DNA of 64,000 bases, from assembly GCA_963728125.1 (NCBI GenBank), contig CAVSIZ010000010.1, forward strand, positions 124,001-188,000, given 5' to 3'. Every line of letters begins with the position of its first letter. Position 1 is the stretch's first letter. Position numbers and translations under genes: made by a program. This DNA is from CAWDCV01 sp963728125. Lineage in GTDB: Bacteria; Actinomycetota; Actinomycetes; CAWDCV01. Below, one piece after another: positions 26,992 to 40,061 of the stretch. The notes under the pieces are model-generated. The model ran no database searches. It was given only the letters and a program-made list of their open reading frames with translations, and was not told the DNA's origin.

Positions 26992-27028
26992 GACGAGGGG
27001 CGGGGGCATAATGCCCCCGCCCCTCGTC
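26992..27028. terminator. Strong stem-loop between the binding-protein gene and livH
   Basis: A perfect 16-bp GC-rich stem (26992-27007 pairs with 27013-27028) with the loop ATAAT. It starts 16 nt after the stop of the binding-protein gene on the minus strand. There is no long U tract. In ABC operons such stems often give partial termination or protect the upstream message, so that the binding protein is made in excess. Confidence 0.75.
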
Positions 27029-27043
27029 TTGTGGCTACCTAGA

Positions 27044-28285
27044 TCAAGCGGTTTCTTCGAACTCGCCGGTCTCCACCGGCGCCCACTTGCCACCCTCGAC
27101 CTTGTAGACGGTCAGGGTCTTGTTGGTCGTGTCGCCGTACTCGTCGAAGGACACCGTGCCGGTGACGCCCTCGAACTCGACCTCCGCGGCGGCCTCCACC
27201 ATGGCGGTGCGGACCTCCTCGGTGACCTCGTCAGCATCGGCGAGAGCGACCTTGGCCGCCTCGATGATGGTCTGAGCAGCGTCGTACGAGTAGGCGCCGT
27301 ACGCCTCGTACGGCTCGCTGAAGCCGGCCGCCTCGTAGTCGGTCACGAAGCTCTGCGCCGACTCGAGCTCCTCGGTCGGGGCACCCACAGACGTCGCGAG
27401 GTCACCCTCGGCCGCCGCCGCAGCGTTCTCGATGTAGACGCCGGAGTAGATGCCGTCCCCACCCATAACGGGGACGTTGACGCCAGCCGCCTTCATCTGC
27501 GCGGTCAGGAGCGACGCCTCCGGGTATTCACCGCCGTAGTAGACGGCCTGGGGGCTCAGCGGCGCGACCTTGCTGATGACAGCCGCGAAGTCCTTGTCAC
27601 CGGGGTTGATCGTCTCGGTCGCGAGAACCGTGCCGCCCAACTTCTGGAACTGCTCGGCGAAGGTGGCCTGCAGTCCCTGCCCGTAGGTCTTCTTGTCATG
27701 AATGATCGCGACGCTCTGAATGCCCGCTGTGGTGTAGAGGTAGTCAGCCGCGAACGGACCCTGGACCGCATCGGTGGTCGCGGTTCGGTAGTAGCTCGGG
27801 TAGAGCCGCGACTTGGTGTTGACCCAGTCCTCGCCCTGCGTGAGCGACGGGTTGGTGTTCGCCGGCGAGACCATCAGCACACTCTCGGCGTCGAGCACGG
27901 GCTGCACGGTCTGGGCAACGCTGGAGTTCAAAGTGCCGACGACACCGATGACCTCGGGGTCGGAGGCGAGCTTGGTGGCCGCTGCCTGGCCGGTGGCCGG
28001 GGTGGCCTGGTCGTCCTCAGCGGCGAGCTCGAACGTCCAGCCCTCGACGGCACCGTCCTCGTTGGCCTGCTGAATCGCCAGGTCGACGGAGTTGCGGATG
28101 CCGAGGCCCAGAGCCGACAGCTCACCGGAGAGGGGGGCGATGACGCCGATCTTGGCGACCTTGGTGGCCTCGCCACCGCCGCCGCTGCCACTGCCCTCGT
28201 CGTCGCTGCGGCTGCCGCACGCCGTGAGCGCTAGGGCTCCGGCCAGAAGCGGCACGCCCAGCTTGAGAAGCGAGCGCTGACGCAC
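27044..28285 (-). CDS. Branched-chain amino acid ABC transporter substrate-binding lipoprotein
   Basis: A 413-residue type I periplasmic binding protein. The signal peptide ends in a lipobox LTAC (Cys at about 23), then a Gly/Ser linker, then VAKIGVIAPLSGELSALGLG, the Peripla_BP_6 start. GVVGTLNSSVAQTVQPVL and DDQATPATGQAAATKL fit the ligand cleft of the Leu/Ile/Val family. The GTG at 28285 has AAGGAGG 5 nt before it. It is the first gene of the liv operon; the 137-bp spacer upstream contains a small hairpin (28312-28326) and no recognised operator. Confidence 0.92.
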   Translation of the reverse strand: MRQRSLLKLGVPLLAGALALTACGSRSDDEGSGSGGGGEATKVAKIGVIAPLSGELSALGLGIRNSVDLAIQQANEDGAVEGWTFELAAEDDQATPATGQAAATKLASDPEVIGVVGTLNSSVAQTVQPVLDAESVLMVSPANTNPSLTQGEDWVNTKSRLYPSYYRTATTDAVQGPFAADYLYTTAGIQSVAIIHDKKTYGQGLQATFAEQFQKLGGTVLATETINPGDKDFAAVISKVAPLSPQAVYYGGEYPEASLLTAQMKAAGVNVPVMGGDGIYSGVYIENAAAAAEGDLATSVGAPTEELESAQSFVTDYEAAGFSEPYEAYGAYSYDAAQTIIEAAKVALADADEVTEEVRTAMVEAAAEVEFEGVTGTVSFDEYGDTTNKTLTVYKVEGGKWAPVETGEFEETA

Positions 28286-28422
28286 GTGTTCCTCCTTGTG
28301 GTACAGATGATCCCGCGGACTGCGGGTACGTCCCGATACGACTCCGCATGATGCGGGTGACCGGCAGAGTAGCCCGTGAATCCGAAAGCGGGACCCACCA
28401 GCTCCGGGGTGATACCGCCTTG

Positions 28423-29184
28423 TTACCTCGGCTCAGCCGATCCGTCATCGGTTGTTACAGGCGTGGAGCTGCCCGCGATGATGGCCTGGGCAACCTCGCG
28501 CATCGTCAGCCGACGATCCATCGACGTCTTCTGGATCCAGCGGAACGCCTCCGGCTCACTCATGCCGTACGTCGTCTGCAGCACCCCTTTGGCACGGTCG
28601 ACCAACTTGCGCGTCTCCAGCCGGCCCTGCAGGTCGGTCACCTCGAGCTCGAGCTGGGTGATCTCTTGGTGGCGACTCACGGCCATCTCGATGGCCGGCA
28701 CCAGATCGGCCTTCGTGAATGGCTTCACAACGTACGCCATCGCGCCGGCGTCGCGCGCCCGTTCGACCAGCTCACGTTGGGAGAAAGCGGTCAAGATCAC
28801 GACCGGCGCTAGCCGCTTTTCGGCGATGCGCTCCGCGACCGAGATGCCATCGATGCCGGGCATCTTCACGTCCAGGATCACCAGATCGGGGGCCAACTCC
28901 TCCACGAGTTCGACCGCGCGGTTTCCGTCCGGCGCTTCGCCGACGACTGACCAGCCTTCCTCCTCGAGAAGCTCGACCAGGTCGAGTCGAATCAGCGTCT
29001 CGTCCTCGGCGACGACGACGCGGCGCTTGCCGGCGGCGTCCTGGGCGACATCCGTTGGCTGTGGCGCCTCGGCTGACGAGGTCGCGGAGGCAGCGGGGGC
29101 AGCATCCGGTTGGCGGCGCGGCGGAGCCGGCTTGGGTACTGGCTCGGTGGCAGACGGCTTCGACGGCTGCTCGGATGCGGTCAC
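28423..29184 (-). CDS. pdtaR: PdtaR-like response regulator with ANTAR RNA-binding domain
   Basis: A 253-residue regulator: an N-terminal Pro/Ala/Ser-rich extension of about 48 residues, a receiver domain (VVVAEDETLIRLDLVELLEE; phospho-acceptor Asp in VILDVKMPGIDG; TAFSQ; VVKPF) and a C-terminal ANTAR domain (KLVDRAKGVLQTTYGMSEPE, about residues 190-209) of the kind that binds dual hairpins in nascent RNA to prevent termination. Mycobacterium PdtaR (Rv1626) lies in the same chromosomal context near pykA and partners with the kinase PdtaS; no kinase is adjacent here. The GTG at 29184 has no Shine-Dalgarno, but a TACGCT hexamer (29197-29192) lies 7 nt upstream, suggesting a leaderless message. 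Confidence 0.9.
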   Translation of the reverse strand: MTASEQPSKPSATEPVPKPAPPRRQPDAAPAASATSSAEAPQPTDVAQDAAGKRRVVVAEDETLIRLDLVELLEEEGWSVVGEAPDGNRAVELVEELAPDLVILDVKMPGIDGISVAERIAEKRLAPVVILTAFSQRELVERARDAGAMAYVVKPFTKADLVPAIEMAVSRHQEITQLELEVTDLQGRLETRKLVDRAKGVLQTTYGMSEPEAFRWIQKTSMDRRLTMREVAQAIIAGSSTPVTTDDGSAEPR

Positions 29185-29250
29185 GTGGAGCAGCGTACTG
29201 AGTTGTGCGCGGCCGAATCGCAGTCGGCAACCGGTAACCTCGGCCCGCAC

Positions 29251-29333
29251 GCCGGGTTGGCGAAATGGCAAACGCTGATGGCTCAAACCCATCTGCCCGC
29301 AAGGGCTTGCGGGTTCGACTCCCGCACCCGGCA
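29251..29333 (+). tRNA. tRNA-Leu (anticodon CAA)
   Basis: An 83-nt class II tRNA. The acceptor stem GCCGGGT (29251-29257) pairs with ACCCGGC (29326-29332), with discriminator A and no encoded CCA. The anticodon stem GATGG/CCATC encloses CTCAAAC, anticodon CAA, which reads Leu UUG. The long variable arm TGCCCGCAAGGGCTT and the T-arm GCGGG-TTCGACT-CCCGC are clear. A TAACCT hexamer at 29235-29240 could be its -10 box. Followed by a strong hairpin at 29348-29399. Confidence 0.96.
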
Positions 29334-29347
29334 CTCCACCCCCATTG

Positions 29348-29399
29348 CGACTTGTCCGAACGATGTGACGCTCTGGCGTCACCACGTTCGGACAAGTCG
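29348..29399. terminator. Long two-part hairpin, probable bidirectional terminator
   Basis: Nearly perfect symmetry: CGACTTGTCCGAACG (29348-29362) pairs with CGTTCGGACAAGTCG (29385-29399); after a 2/2 internal loop, GTGACGC pairs with GCGTCAC around a TCTG loop. It lies between tRNA-Leu (plus) and pyk (minus), which converge. It belongs to the same family as the hairpin at 9308-9357 (common core TGTC-N-GAACG and TGACGC). Confidence 0.8.
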
Positions 29400-29415
29400 G
29401 AGTACGGAAGCGGAA

Positions 29416-30858
29416 TCAGGTGCGGTACGCGGGCGCTGCTCCAGAGACGGCATCGCCGATGCGATGCACACGCATGGCGTTCGTCGTGCCGGTGATGCCG
29501 GGCGGGCTGCCGGCGACGATGACGACGAGGTCGCCGACCTTGCCTCGGCCGGCATCGATCAGGGACTTCTCCACCTGCTCGACCATTTCATCGGTGTGGA
29601 TGACGAACGGCACGAGGAAGGTCTCGACTCCCCACGACAGCGCGAGCTGGTTGCGGACCTTCTCCTCGGGCGTGAACGCCAAGAGAGGGATTCGCGAACG
29701 CAACCGGGACATGCGCCGGGCGGAACCTCCGCTCGTGGTGAACGCCACCAGGTACGCCGCGTTGACGACGGCGCCGACCTCTGCAGCCGCGCGCGTGATC
29801 GACCCGCTCTGGCTGCGTGGTGGCGACAGCATCGGTGCGATCGCGTCGAGCGCCTCCTCCTCGGTGTTGTTGATGATGCTCGCCATCGTGCGGACGGTCT
29901 CGATCGGGTACTTCCCGACACTCGTCTCACCGCTCAGCATCAGCGCGTCGGCTCCGTCGAGGACCGCGTTCGCGACGTCTGACGTTTCCGCTCGTGTGGG
30001 GCGGGACGCACTGATCATCGAGTCGAGCATCTGCGTAGCCACGATGACCGGTTTCGCCGACCGACGCGCAATCGCGACCGCTCGCTTTTGCACGATCGGC
30101 ACCTGCTCGAGCGGGAGCTCCACGCCGAGGTCACCGCGCGCGACCATGATGCCGTCGAACGCAGTGATGATCTCCTGCAGTCGCTCGACCGCCTGCGGCT
30201 TCTCGATCTTGGCGAGGACGGGCACGTGCACGCCCTCCTCGTCCATGATCGCGCGTACCAGGTCGGCATCGGTTGCTCGCCGGACGAACGACAGCGCGAT
30301 CATGTCGACGCCGTGCCGCAGCGCCCACCGGAGGTCTGCCAAGTCCTTCTCGGACAGGGCGGGCACACTGACCTCGGTGCCAGGCAGGTTGATCCCCTTG
30401 TTGTCGGAGACCATCCCGCCCTCGACGACCCGCGTCGTTACTCGCGGGCCGTCGACGGTGGTGACGTCCAGCGACACCCGACCGTCGTCGACGAGGATTC
30501 GATCGCCGACCTCGACGTCCTCGGCCAATCCGTCGTACGTCGTGGAGCAGGCGTTTTCGTCGCCGGGCACGTCTTCGGTGGTAATGACGAACGAACGATC
30601 CCGCTCGAGCAGTACTGGTCCGGTGGCGAACCGACCGAGCCGGATCTTCGGCCCCTGCAGGTCGGCGAGGACGCCGACGCCGCGACCCGAGTCCACGGCC
30701 GCTTGGCGGATGAGAGCCAAGGTTTCCTCGTGCACGGCATGGTCGCCGTGACTGAGGTTGAGTCGGGCAACGTCCATGCCCGCATCGACCAGGGCGCGTA
30801 CCTGTTCGGGGCTGGAGGTCGCGGGGCCGAGCGTGCAGACGATCTTGGCGCGACGCAT
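29416..30858 (-). CDS. pyk: Pyruvate kinase
   Basis: Pyruvate kinase turns phosphoenolpyruvate and ADP into pyruvate and ATP, the last step of glycolysis. The 480-residue product has MRRAKIVCTLGPATSS at the N-terminus, LNLSHGDH, the active-site segment VLAKIEKPQAVE (catalytic Lys, near residue 217) followed by IMVARGDLGVELP, and KPVIVATQMLDSM. Full length. ATG start at 30858. It lies 10 bp after gltD and could be read with gltBD. Confidence 0.96.
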   Translation of the reverse strand: MRRAKIVCTLGPATSSPEQVRALVDAGMDVARLNLSHGDHAVHEETLALIRQAAVDSGRGVGVLADLQGPKIRLGRFATGPVLLERDRSFVITTEDVPGDENACSTTYDGLAEDVEVGDRILVDDGRVSLDVTTVDGPRVTTRVVEGGMVSDNKGINLPGTEVSVPALSEKDLADLRWALRHGVDMIALSFVRRATDADLVRAIMDEEGVHVPVLAKIEKPQAVERLQEIITAFDGIMVARGDLGVELPLEQVPIVQKRAVAIARRSAKPVIVATQMLDSMISASRPTRAETSDVANAVLDGADALMLSGETSVGKYPIETVRTMASIINNTEEEALDAIAPMLSPPRSQSGSITRAAAEVGAVVNAAYLVAFTTSGGSARRMSRLRSRIPLLAFTPEEKVRNQLALSWGVETFLVPFVIHTDEMVEQVEKSLIDAGRGKVGDLVVIVAGSPPGITGTTNAMRVHRIGDAVSGAAPAYRT

Positions 30859-30868
30859 GGGTCAGAGA

Positions 30869-32336
30869 CTAGAGGCGTAGAGCAGCCGCGGTCGCGTCCA
30901 GCGGGCGCGGCAGCGCCGTCCTCCCCCGCAACCACGCATCGACCGATGCGGCAGCCGCGCGTCCTTCCGCAATAGCCCAGACGATCAGTGACGCGCCGCG
31001 CCCTGCGTCGCCGGCCACGAACACCGGTCCAGCGTCCTCGTCGTCCCCGTCGAGCAATGCCCGATAGTGGGCATCGCGACGGATGGCACCGCGAGGCGTG
31101 TACGTCACCCCCAGGCCGTCGAGCAGGGAGCCCCGCTCCGGTCCACTGAAGCCGATCGCGAGCAGCGCCAGGTCGCAGGGCAGCTCGCGCTCGGAATCTT
31201 CGACGTGTTGCCACGTCCCGTCGACACGCCGGCCTTCGCTCAGGCGCAGTGCCCGTACGGCGCCGTTGCCGTCGTCGACGAACTCCTCGGTGTTGACGGC
31301 ATAGACCCGCTCGCCGCCCTCCTCGTGCACCGCAGCCACGGTGAACAGCAGTGGGATCGTCGGCCACGGCTGCTCCGTCGTCCGCTGCGACGGCGGCTGC
31401 GGATGGATCTGCAGCTGAGTGACCGATGTCGCGCCCTGTCGCAACGCCGTGCCGTAGCAGTCGGCGCCGGTGTCGCCGCCACCGATGATGACGACGTGCT
31501 TTCCGGCTGCGGAGACGGGCGTCTCCTCGAGGTCGCCGGCCTGCACCCTGTTGGCCAGCTCGAGATAGTGCATCGCATAGTGGACGCCGTCGAGATCCCG
31601 ACCGGGTACGGGCACGTCGCGATGCGCCAGTGCACCGGTCGCGAGGACGATGGCGTCGTACGTCGACCGCAGCTCCTCGACACTGATGTCAACGCCAACG
31701 TCGACACCCGTCCGAAAGACAGTCCCCTCGGCCGCCATCTGCTCGAGTCGCCGGTCCAGCAGCGCCTTGTCCATCTTGAAATCGGGAATGCCGTACCGAA
31801 CAAGACCACCGATGCGGTCAGATCGCTCGAACACGGTGACGTCGTGCCCGACCCGGGTGAGCTGTTGCGCAGCGGCGAGACCACCCGGGCCTGAACCCAC
31901 GACGGCGACGCGGAGGTCGGATCGCGTCTCGGGGAGCTGCGGCGTGATCCACCCCTCGGCAAATGCGCGGTCAGCGATGGCCTGCTCGACCACCTTGATG
32001 CTGACCGGATCGGCATTGATGCCGAGCACACATGCCTGCTCGCACGGTGCAGGGCACATGCGACCGGTGAACTCGGGGAAGTTGTTCGTTGCGTGGAGCC
32101 GCTCGCTCGCGGTTCTCCAATCGTCGCGCCAGACGACGTCGTTCCAGTCGGGGATGAGGTTCCCGAGCGGGCAGCCCCCGTGGCAGAACGGCACGCCGCA
32201 GTCCATGCAGCGTCCCGCTTGCCGTCGAACAAGTTCGGTGTCCGGCTGCTCGTACACCTCGCCGAAGTCGCGGATCCGCACCTCGACCGGTCGGCGGGAT
32301 GCGGTTTCGCGCGGCGTCGTGAGGAAGCCGCGGGGG

Positions 32337-32344
<8 letters not shown>
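30869..32344 (-). CDS. gltD: Glutamate synthase (NADPH) small subunit
   Basis: GltD supplies electrons from NAD(P)H to GltB. The 491-residue product shows N-terminal Fe-S cysteines (CMDCGVPFCHGGCP at about residues 46-59; CPAPCEQACVLG at about 95), an FAD-binding GSGPGGLAAAQQL at about 151, an NADPH-binding IIGGGDTGADC at about 290 and a C-terminal FAD segment VFVAGDAGRGASLIVWAI. The GTG start at 32344 overlaps gltB by 8 nt, so the two subunits are made from one message. Confidence 0.95.
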
Positions 32345-36876
<4,532 letters not shown>

Positions 36877-36929
36877 GATCGTCCCGTCGTCTCGGTGGGT
36901 TGCTTCCGGGACGACATCGGCCCGCTGGG

Positions 36930-36945
36930 ATTACCGGCAGGTTAC
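36930..36945 (-). promoter_or_regulatory. Possible GlnR-type half-site pair upstream of gltB
   Basis: On the minus strand GTAAC-CTGCCG-GTAAT: two half-sites with the 6-nt spacing of actinobacterial GlnR boxes (GTnAC-n6-GAAAC), 54 bp before the gltB start. The second half is imperfect, so this is a candidate only. Confidence 0.35.
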
Positions 36946-36964
36946 CGCAGGAAAGGCGATTTGC

Positions 36965-37696
36965 TCAGGTCAAGCCGACGTTGACCAGTGTCCCGATGAG
37001 GTATGTCACAGCGGCGGCCGCAGCGCCGAGCAGCAGCTGTCGCAGACCGCTGTACCACCACGATCGCGCGGTCACCCGAGCCACCACGGCACCGGCGACG
37101 AACAGCCCGAGCAGCGCGAGCACCAGCGCCGGCCACAGCGTGGTGACGCCGAGCAGATACGGCAGCAGCGGCACCAAGGCACCGACGGCGAAGGACGCGA
37201 ACGACGATGCGGCCGCGAGCAGTGGCGAGGGTAGGTCGTTCAGGCCGACGCCGAGCTCCTCGCGGACGTGAACTTCGAGTGCGCGCTCCGGGTCGCGGGA
37301 CAGCTGCGCGGCAACCTGAGCGGCGAGCTCGGGGTCGATGCCGCGGGACACGTACAGCTGTGCGAGCTCGGCCTGTTCCGCCTCGGGCGCGCGACGCAGC
37401 TCGCGCCGCTCGACCTCGATCTCGGCCAGCGCAAGCTCGGACTGCGAAGCCACCGAGACGTACTCCCCCGCGGCCATCGAGAACGACCCGGCGACCAACC
37501 CCGCGAGACCGGCGAGAGCGATCGTCGACGGCGACGCCCGCCCGCCCGCGACACCGGCAATCAGTCCGAGGTTCGACACCAGCCCGTCCATCGCGCCGAA
37601 CACCGCGGGACGCAGCCACCCACCGGTGACGTCCCGATGGCGGTGATGGATTTCGGCTCGCGGGGCGTCGACCTTGCCCTGCGACGGCTCGCTCAT
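36965..37696 (-). CDS. VIT1/CCC1 family membrane protein, putative Fe2+/Mn2+ transporter
   Basis: A 243-residue membrane protein. The N-terminal helices carry RPAVFGAMDGLVSNLGLIAG and GSFSMAAGEYVSV, the conserved metal-site helices of vacuolar iron transporter-like proteins; an acidic/amphipathic cytoplasmic stretch (about residues 88-150, rich in Glu and Arg) forms the typical metal-binding domain; three more hydrophobic helices follow. ATG start at 37696. It lies between lgt and gltB on the same strand with repeat-rich DNA upstream, so it probably has its own promoter. Confidence 0.88.
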   Translation of the reverse strand: MSEPSQGKVDAPRAEIHHRHRDVTGGWLRPAVFGAMDGLVSNLGLIAGVAGGRASPSTIALAGLAGLVAGSFSMAAGEYVSVASQSELALAEIEVERRELRRAPEAEQAELAQLYVSRGIDPELAAQVAAQLSRDPERALEVHVREELGVGLNDLPSPLLAAASSFASFAVGALVPLLPYLLGVTTLWPALVLALLGLFVAGAVVARVTARSWWYSGLRQLLLGAAAAAVTYLIGTLVNVGLT

Positions 37697-37793
37697 CCCG
37701 GCGACCCTAGGACGCGACAGCGATGCTGCGCATCGAAGGCAAGGCTGCCCTCAGCCGCGTTCGGGTGCAGCGTTTGGCGGTGCCGTCGACGTC

Positions 37794-37928
37794 GTCGTGA
37801 AGATCGCCGTGCAACGCTCGTAGGTCGTGAAGATCGTCGTGAGCGCTCTCCCGCGCAGAAGCGTGCCGATGCTTCACGACGATCTTCACGGCACGCTTGA
37901 CCACGATCGTCACGACAATCTTCACGAC
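37794..37928. repeat. Palindromic dispersed repeat, locus 2 (four copies)
   Basis: Four copies of a 19-nt unit around GTCGTGAAGATCGTCGTGA: two direct (37794-37811, 37824-37842) and two inverted (37874-37890, 37910-37928). The inner pair makes a perfect 17-bp inverted repeat (37826-37842 with 37874-37890, 31-nt loop); the outer pair nests around it. The stretch from 37794 matches 17623 over 24 nt with one mismatch, and the second copy matches 17726 exactly over 19 nt. The last copy overlaps the lgt stop codon (37922-37924). The rest of 37697-37921 shows no gene. Confidence 0.8.
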
Positions 37929-38782
37929 TGCGGTGCGCGCTCCAGCTGTGCGTCCATGCGGGGGTCGACGACCTCCTCGCGGCCGGGGCGAAGCCGCGCA
38001 GATATGACGATGTACGCGACCGCGCCGACGAACAGCAGCAGGCTGGTCCAGTCGTTGAGCCGCAGACCGAGGATCTCGTGCGCGGGGTCGATGCGCAGGT
38101 ACTCGATCCAGCCACGGCCGGCGGTGTAGCCGGCGACGTACAGCGCGAACGCTCGGCCATGCCCGAGTTGGAAGCGACGGTCAGCCCAAACAATCAGGGC
38201 GGCCAGGCCGAGGCACCACAGCGCCTCGTACAGGAATGTCGGGTGGTACGTCGCGATGTCCTCGTACCCGGGCAGCCGGTGGTCCTCGTCAATGCGTAGC
38301 CCCCAGGGCAGGTCGGTCGGTCGGCCGTACAGCTCCTGGTTGAACCAGTTACCGAACCGTCCAATCGCCTGCGCGACCGCGATGCCGGGAGCCGCGGCGT
38401 CGGCGAACGGGGGCAGCCGGATGCCCGCACGGCGGCAGCCGATCCACGCGCCGACCGCTCCGAGCGAGATCGCGCCCCACACGCCCAGACCGCCCTGCCA
38501 GATCTGCAGCGCGCGCCACGGATCTCGGCCGTCGCCGAAGTACAGCTGCCAGTCCGTCAGCACGTGATAGAGGCGGCCGCCGATCAGCCCGAACGGCACC
38601 GCCCACAGCGCGATGTCGCCGGCCGTCCCTGGCCGACCGCCGCGTGCGACCCAACGACGTTCGGCGATCCAGATCGCTGCGATGACGCCGAGGATGATCG
38701 CGAACGCGTACCCGCGGATCGGGATCGGCCCGAGGAACCATTCCCCGCGTGACGGGCTCGGAATGTACGCGAAATCGATCAT
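37922..38782 (-). CDS. lgt: Prolipoprotein diacylglyceryl transferase
   Basis: Lgt moves a diacylglyceryl group from phosphatidylglycerol to the lipobox cysteine of prolipoproteins, the first step of lipoprotein maturation in the membrane. The 286-residue product has about seven hydrophobic helices, PIRGYAFAIILG near the N-terminus (catalytic region), the Lgt signature GRFGNWFNQELYGRPTD at about residues 141-157, and TFLYEALWCLG. The ATG at 38782 overlaps the stop of the DsbA-like gene by 4 nt. Its stop codon falls inside the dispersed repeat. Lgt beside trpA is a conserved actinobacterial arrangement. Confidence 0.95.
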   Translation of the reverse strand: MIDFAYIPSPSRGEWFLGPIPIRGYAFAIILGVIAAIWIAERRWVARGGRPGTAGDIALWAVPFGLIGGRLYHVLTDWQLYFGDGRDPWRALQIWQGGLGVWGAISLGAVGAWIGCRRAGIRLPPFADAAAPGIAVAQAIGRFGNWFNQELYGRPTDLPWGLRIDEDHRLPGYEDIATYHPTFLYEALWCLGLAALIVWADRRFQLGHGRAFALYVAGYTAGRGWIEYLRIDPAHEILGLRLNDWTSLLLFVGAVAYIVISARLRPGREEVVDPRMDAQLERAPQS

Positions 38783-39558
38783 GACGCCCCCTCGATGAGC
38801 GCGCGCAGCTTCTCGGGGTCGAACGACTCGCCGGTGATCAGTTCGCTGGTGTCGACGAGCTCACCGTCGAGGAACAGTGTGGGGGTGCCCGTCACCGGCC
38901 GGTCGTTCGCAACCTGCTGGACCTGCTGCACCCAGCCCTCGTACGTGCGGTCCTGCACGCAGGTCTCGAACGTGGCATAGGAGTCCCCCTCGATCCCGGC
39001 ATCCCGACCGAACTGCAGCAGCTGCTCGTCGGTGTAGCCGTCCCCTTCGCGCTCGGGCTGGTTCGCGAAGACGGTGTCGTGGTACGCGGCGAAGGCGCCG
39101 GCGTCCTGGGCGCATCCGGCGGCGTTGGCGGCGCGCAGCGAGCTGTCGTTGCCGAGCTGCCGGTCGAGGAACGACAGCGGGTAGTACACGATGCGCGCGG
39201 TGCCGGCCGAGACCAGATCGGCCAACGTGCTGCCCAACGCGTCCTCGAATGTCTTGCAGATCGGGCACTGGAAGTCCTCGTACAGCTCGAGGACCGGTGC
39301 TTCGGCCGTACCGACGGGCACCCCGCCACCAGCGGTGTCGACACCCGTGGGCAGCGCGGCATCGTCGGGCGCCTCGTCGCCTCCGCGCGTCGCCATGAAC
39401 AGCACGACCCCGAGAACGACGAGCACGACCGCTACCGCGGCACCCACCCGGATCATGCGCTCGCGCCGGCGCTGCGCGGCCTGCTCGGCGGCGCGCTGCG
39501 CGAGCATGCGGTCGGTTTTCTCCCGCTTGGTCTCACGACGACCGCTGGGGGCGCTCAC
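38779..39558 (-). CDS. DsbA-like thioredoxin-fold protein, membrane anchored
   Basis: A 259-residue extracytoplasmic oxidoreductase. A charged N-terminus (about 35 residues, Arg/Glu/Lys-rich) precedes one hydrophobic anchor (VGAAVAVVLVVLGVVLFMAT), then a thioredoxin fold with DFQCPICKTFED (CPIC active site, near residue 95) and the cis-proline loop VTGTPTLFLDG. Two more cysteines (NAAGCAQD, FETCVQD) may form a second disulfide. Family DsbA/DSBA_4, probably a thiol-disulfide oxidase. GTG start overlaps the mauE-like stop by 4 nt, and its stop overlaps lgt. Confidence 0.9.
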   Translation of the reverse strand: MSAPSGRRETKREKTDRMLAQRAAEQAAQRRRERMIRVGAAVAVVLVVLGVVLFMATRGGDEAPDDAALPTGVDTAGGGVPVGTAEAPVLELYEDFQCPICKTFEDALGSTLADLVSAGTARIVYYPLSFLDRQLGNDSSLRAANAAGCAQDAGAFAAYHDTVFANQPEREGDGYTDEQLLQFGRDAGIEGDSYATFETCVQDRTYEGWVQQVQQVANDRPVTGTPTLFLDGELVDTSELITGESFDPEKLRALIEGAS

Positions 39559-40037
39559 GCGGCGACCTCCTCGGGTGTCGGCACCTCGCGGCGATCGCCG
39601 GATCGGTCCAGCGCGAACCGGGTCTGCGGCCGGAGGATGAGGAACACCGCCGCAACGATCAGCCCAGCATCGCGGACGAGCTCCTCGACGTAGCGCGTCG
39701 CGCCCGGCGCGACCTCACCCCCGCCGCCGAAGCAGCCGCAGTCGATCGACAATCCGCGTGCCCAGGCCGAGGAGACACCGATCACGAATGCCACGAGCAG
39801 GACGAGCGCCACCACCGCCGCGGCTCGTGTCATCAGGCCCAGCAGGAGCAGGAGGCCGAGACCGATCTCCACCGCGGGCAGGACATAGCCCACGATCTCG
39901 GCCACGTCGGTGGGGAGGAGCCGGTAGGCCTGGACGGCCCGCACCGATGCATCGGGGTCACTCACCTTCAGCGCACCGGCGACGAGGAACACGCCGCCGA
40001 GAGCGAGGCGCGCGAGGGTGCCGATCCACGACAGCAT
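39555..40037 (-). CDS. MauE/DoxX family membrane redox protein
   Basis: A 160-residue membrane protein with four hydrophobic helices. RLALGGVFLVAGALKVSDP at the start is the MauE/DoxX mark, and SIDCGCFGGGGEV after the third helix holds the CxC pair expected on the outer face. MauE-like proteins are thought to reoxidise or reduce DsbA-like partners, as VKOR or DsbB do. AAGGAG lies 8 nt before the ATG. It is the first gene of the mauE-dsbA-lgt unit, 67 bp after trpA. Confidence 0.87.
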   Translation of the reverse strand: MLSWIGTLARLALGGVFLVAGALKVSDPDASVRAVQAYRLLPTDVAEIVGYVLPAVEIGLGLLLLLGLMTRAAAVVALVLLVAFVIGVSSAWARGLSIDCGCFGGGGEVAPGATRYVEELVRDAGLIVAAVFLILRPQTRFALDRSGDRREVPTPEEVAA

Positions 40038-40061
40038 CTCGGCACTCCTTACGAACTAAGG

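Noticed and set aside
37707..37925. Small minus-strand open frame starting MKIVVTIVVKRAVKIVVK
   Set aside because: It is a translation of the palindromic repeat units; the repetition explains the open frame.
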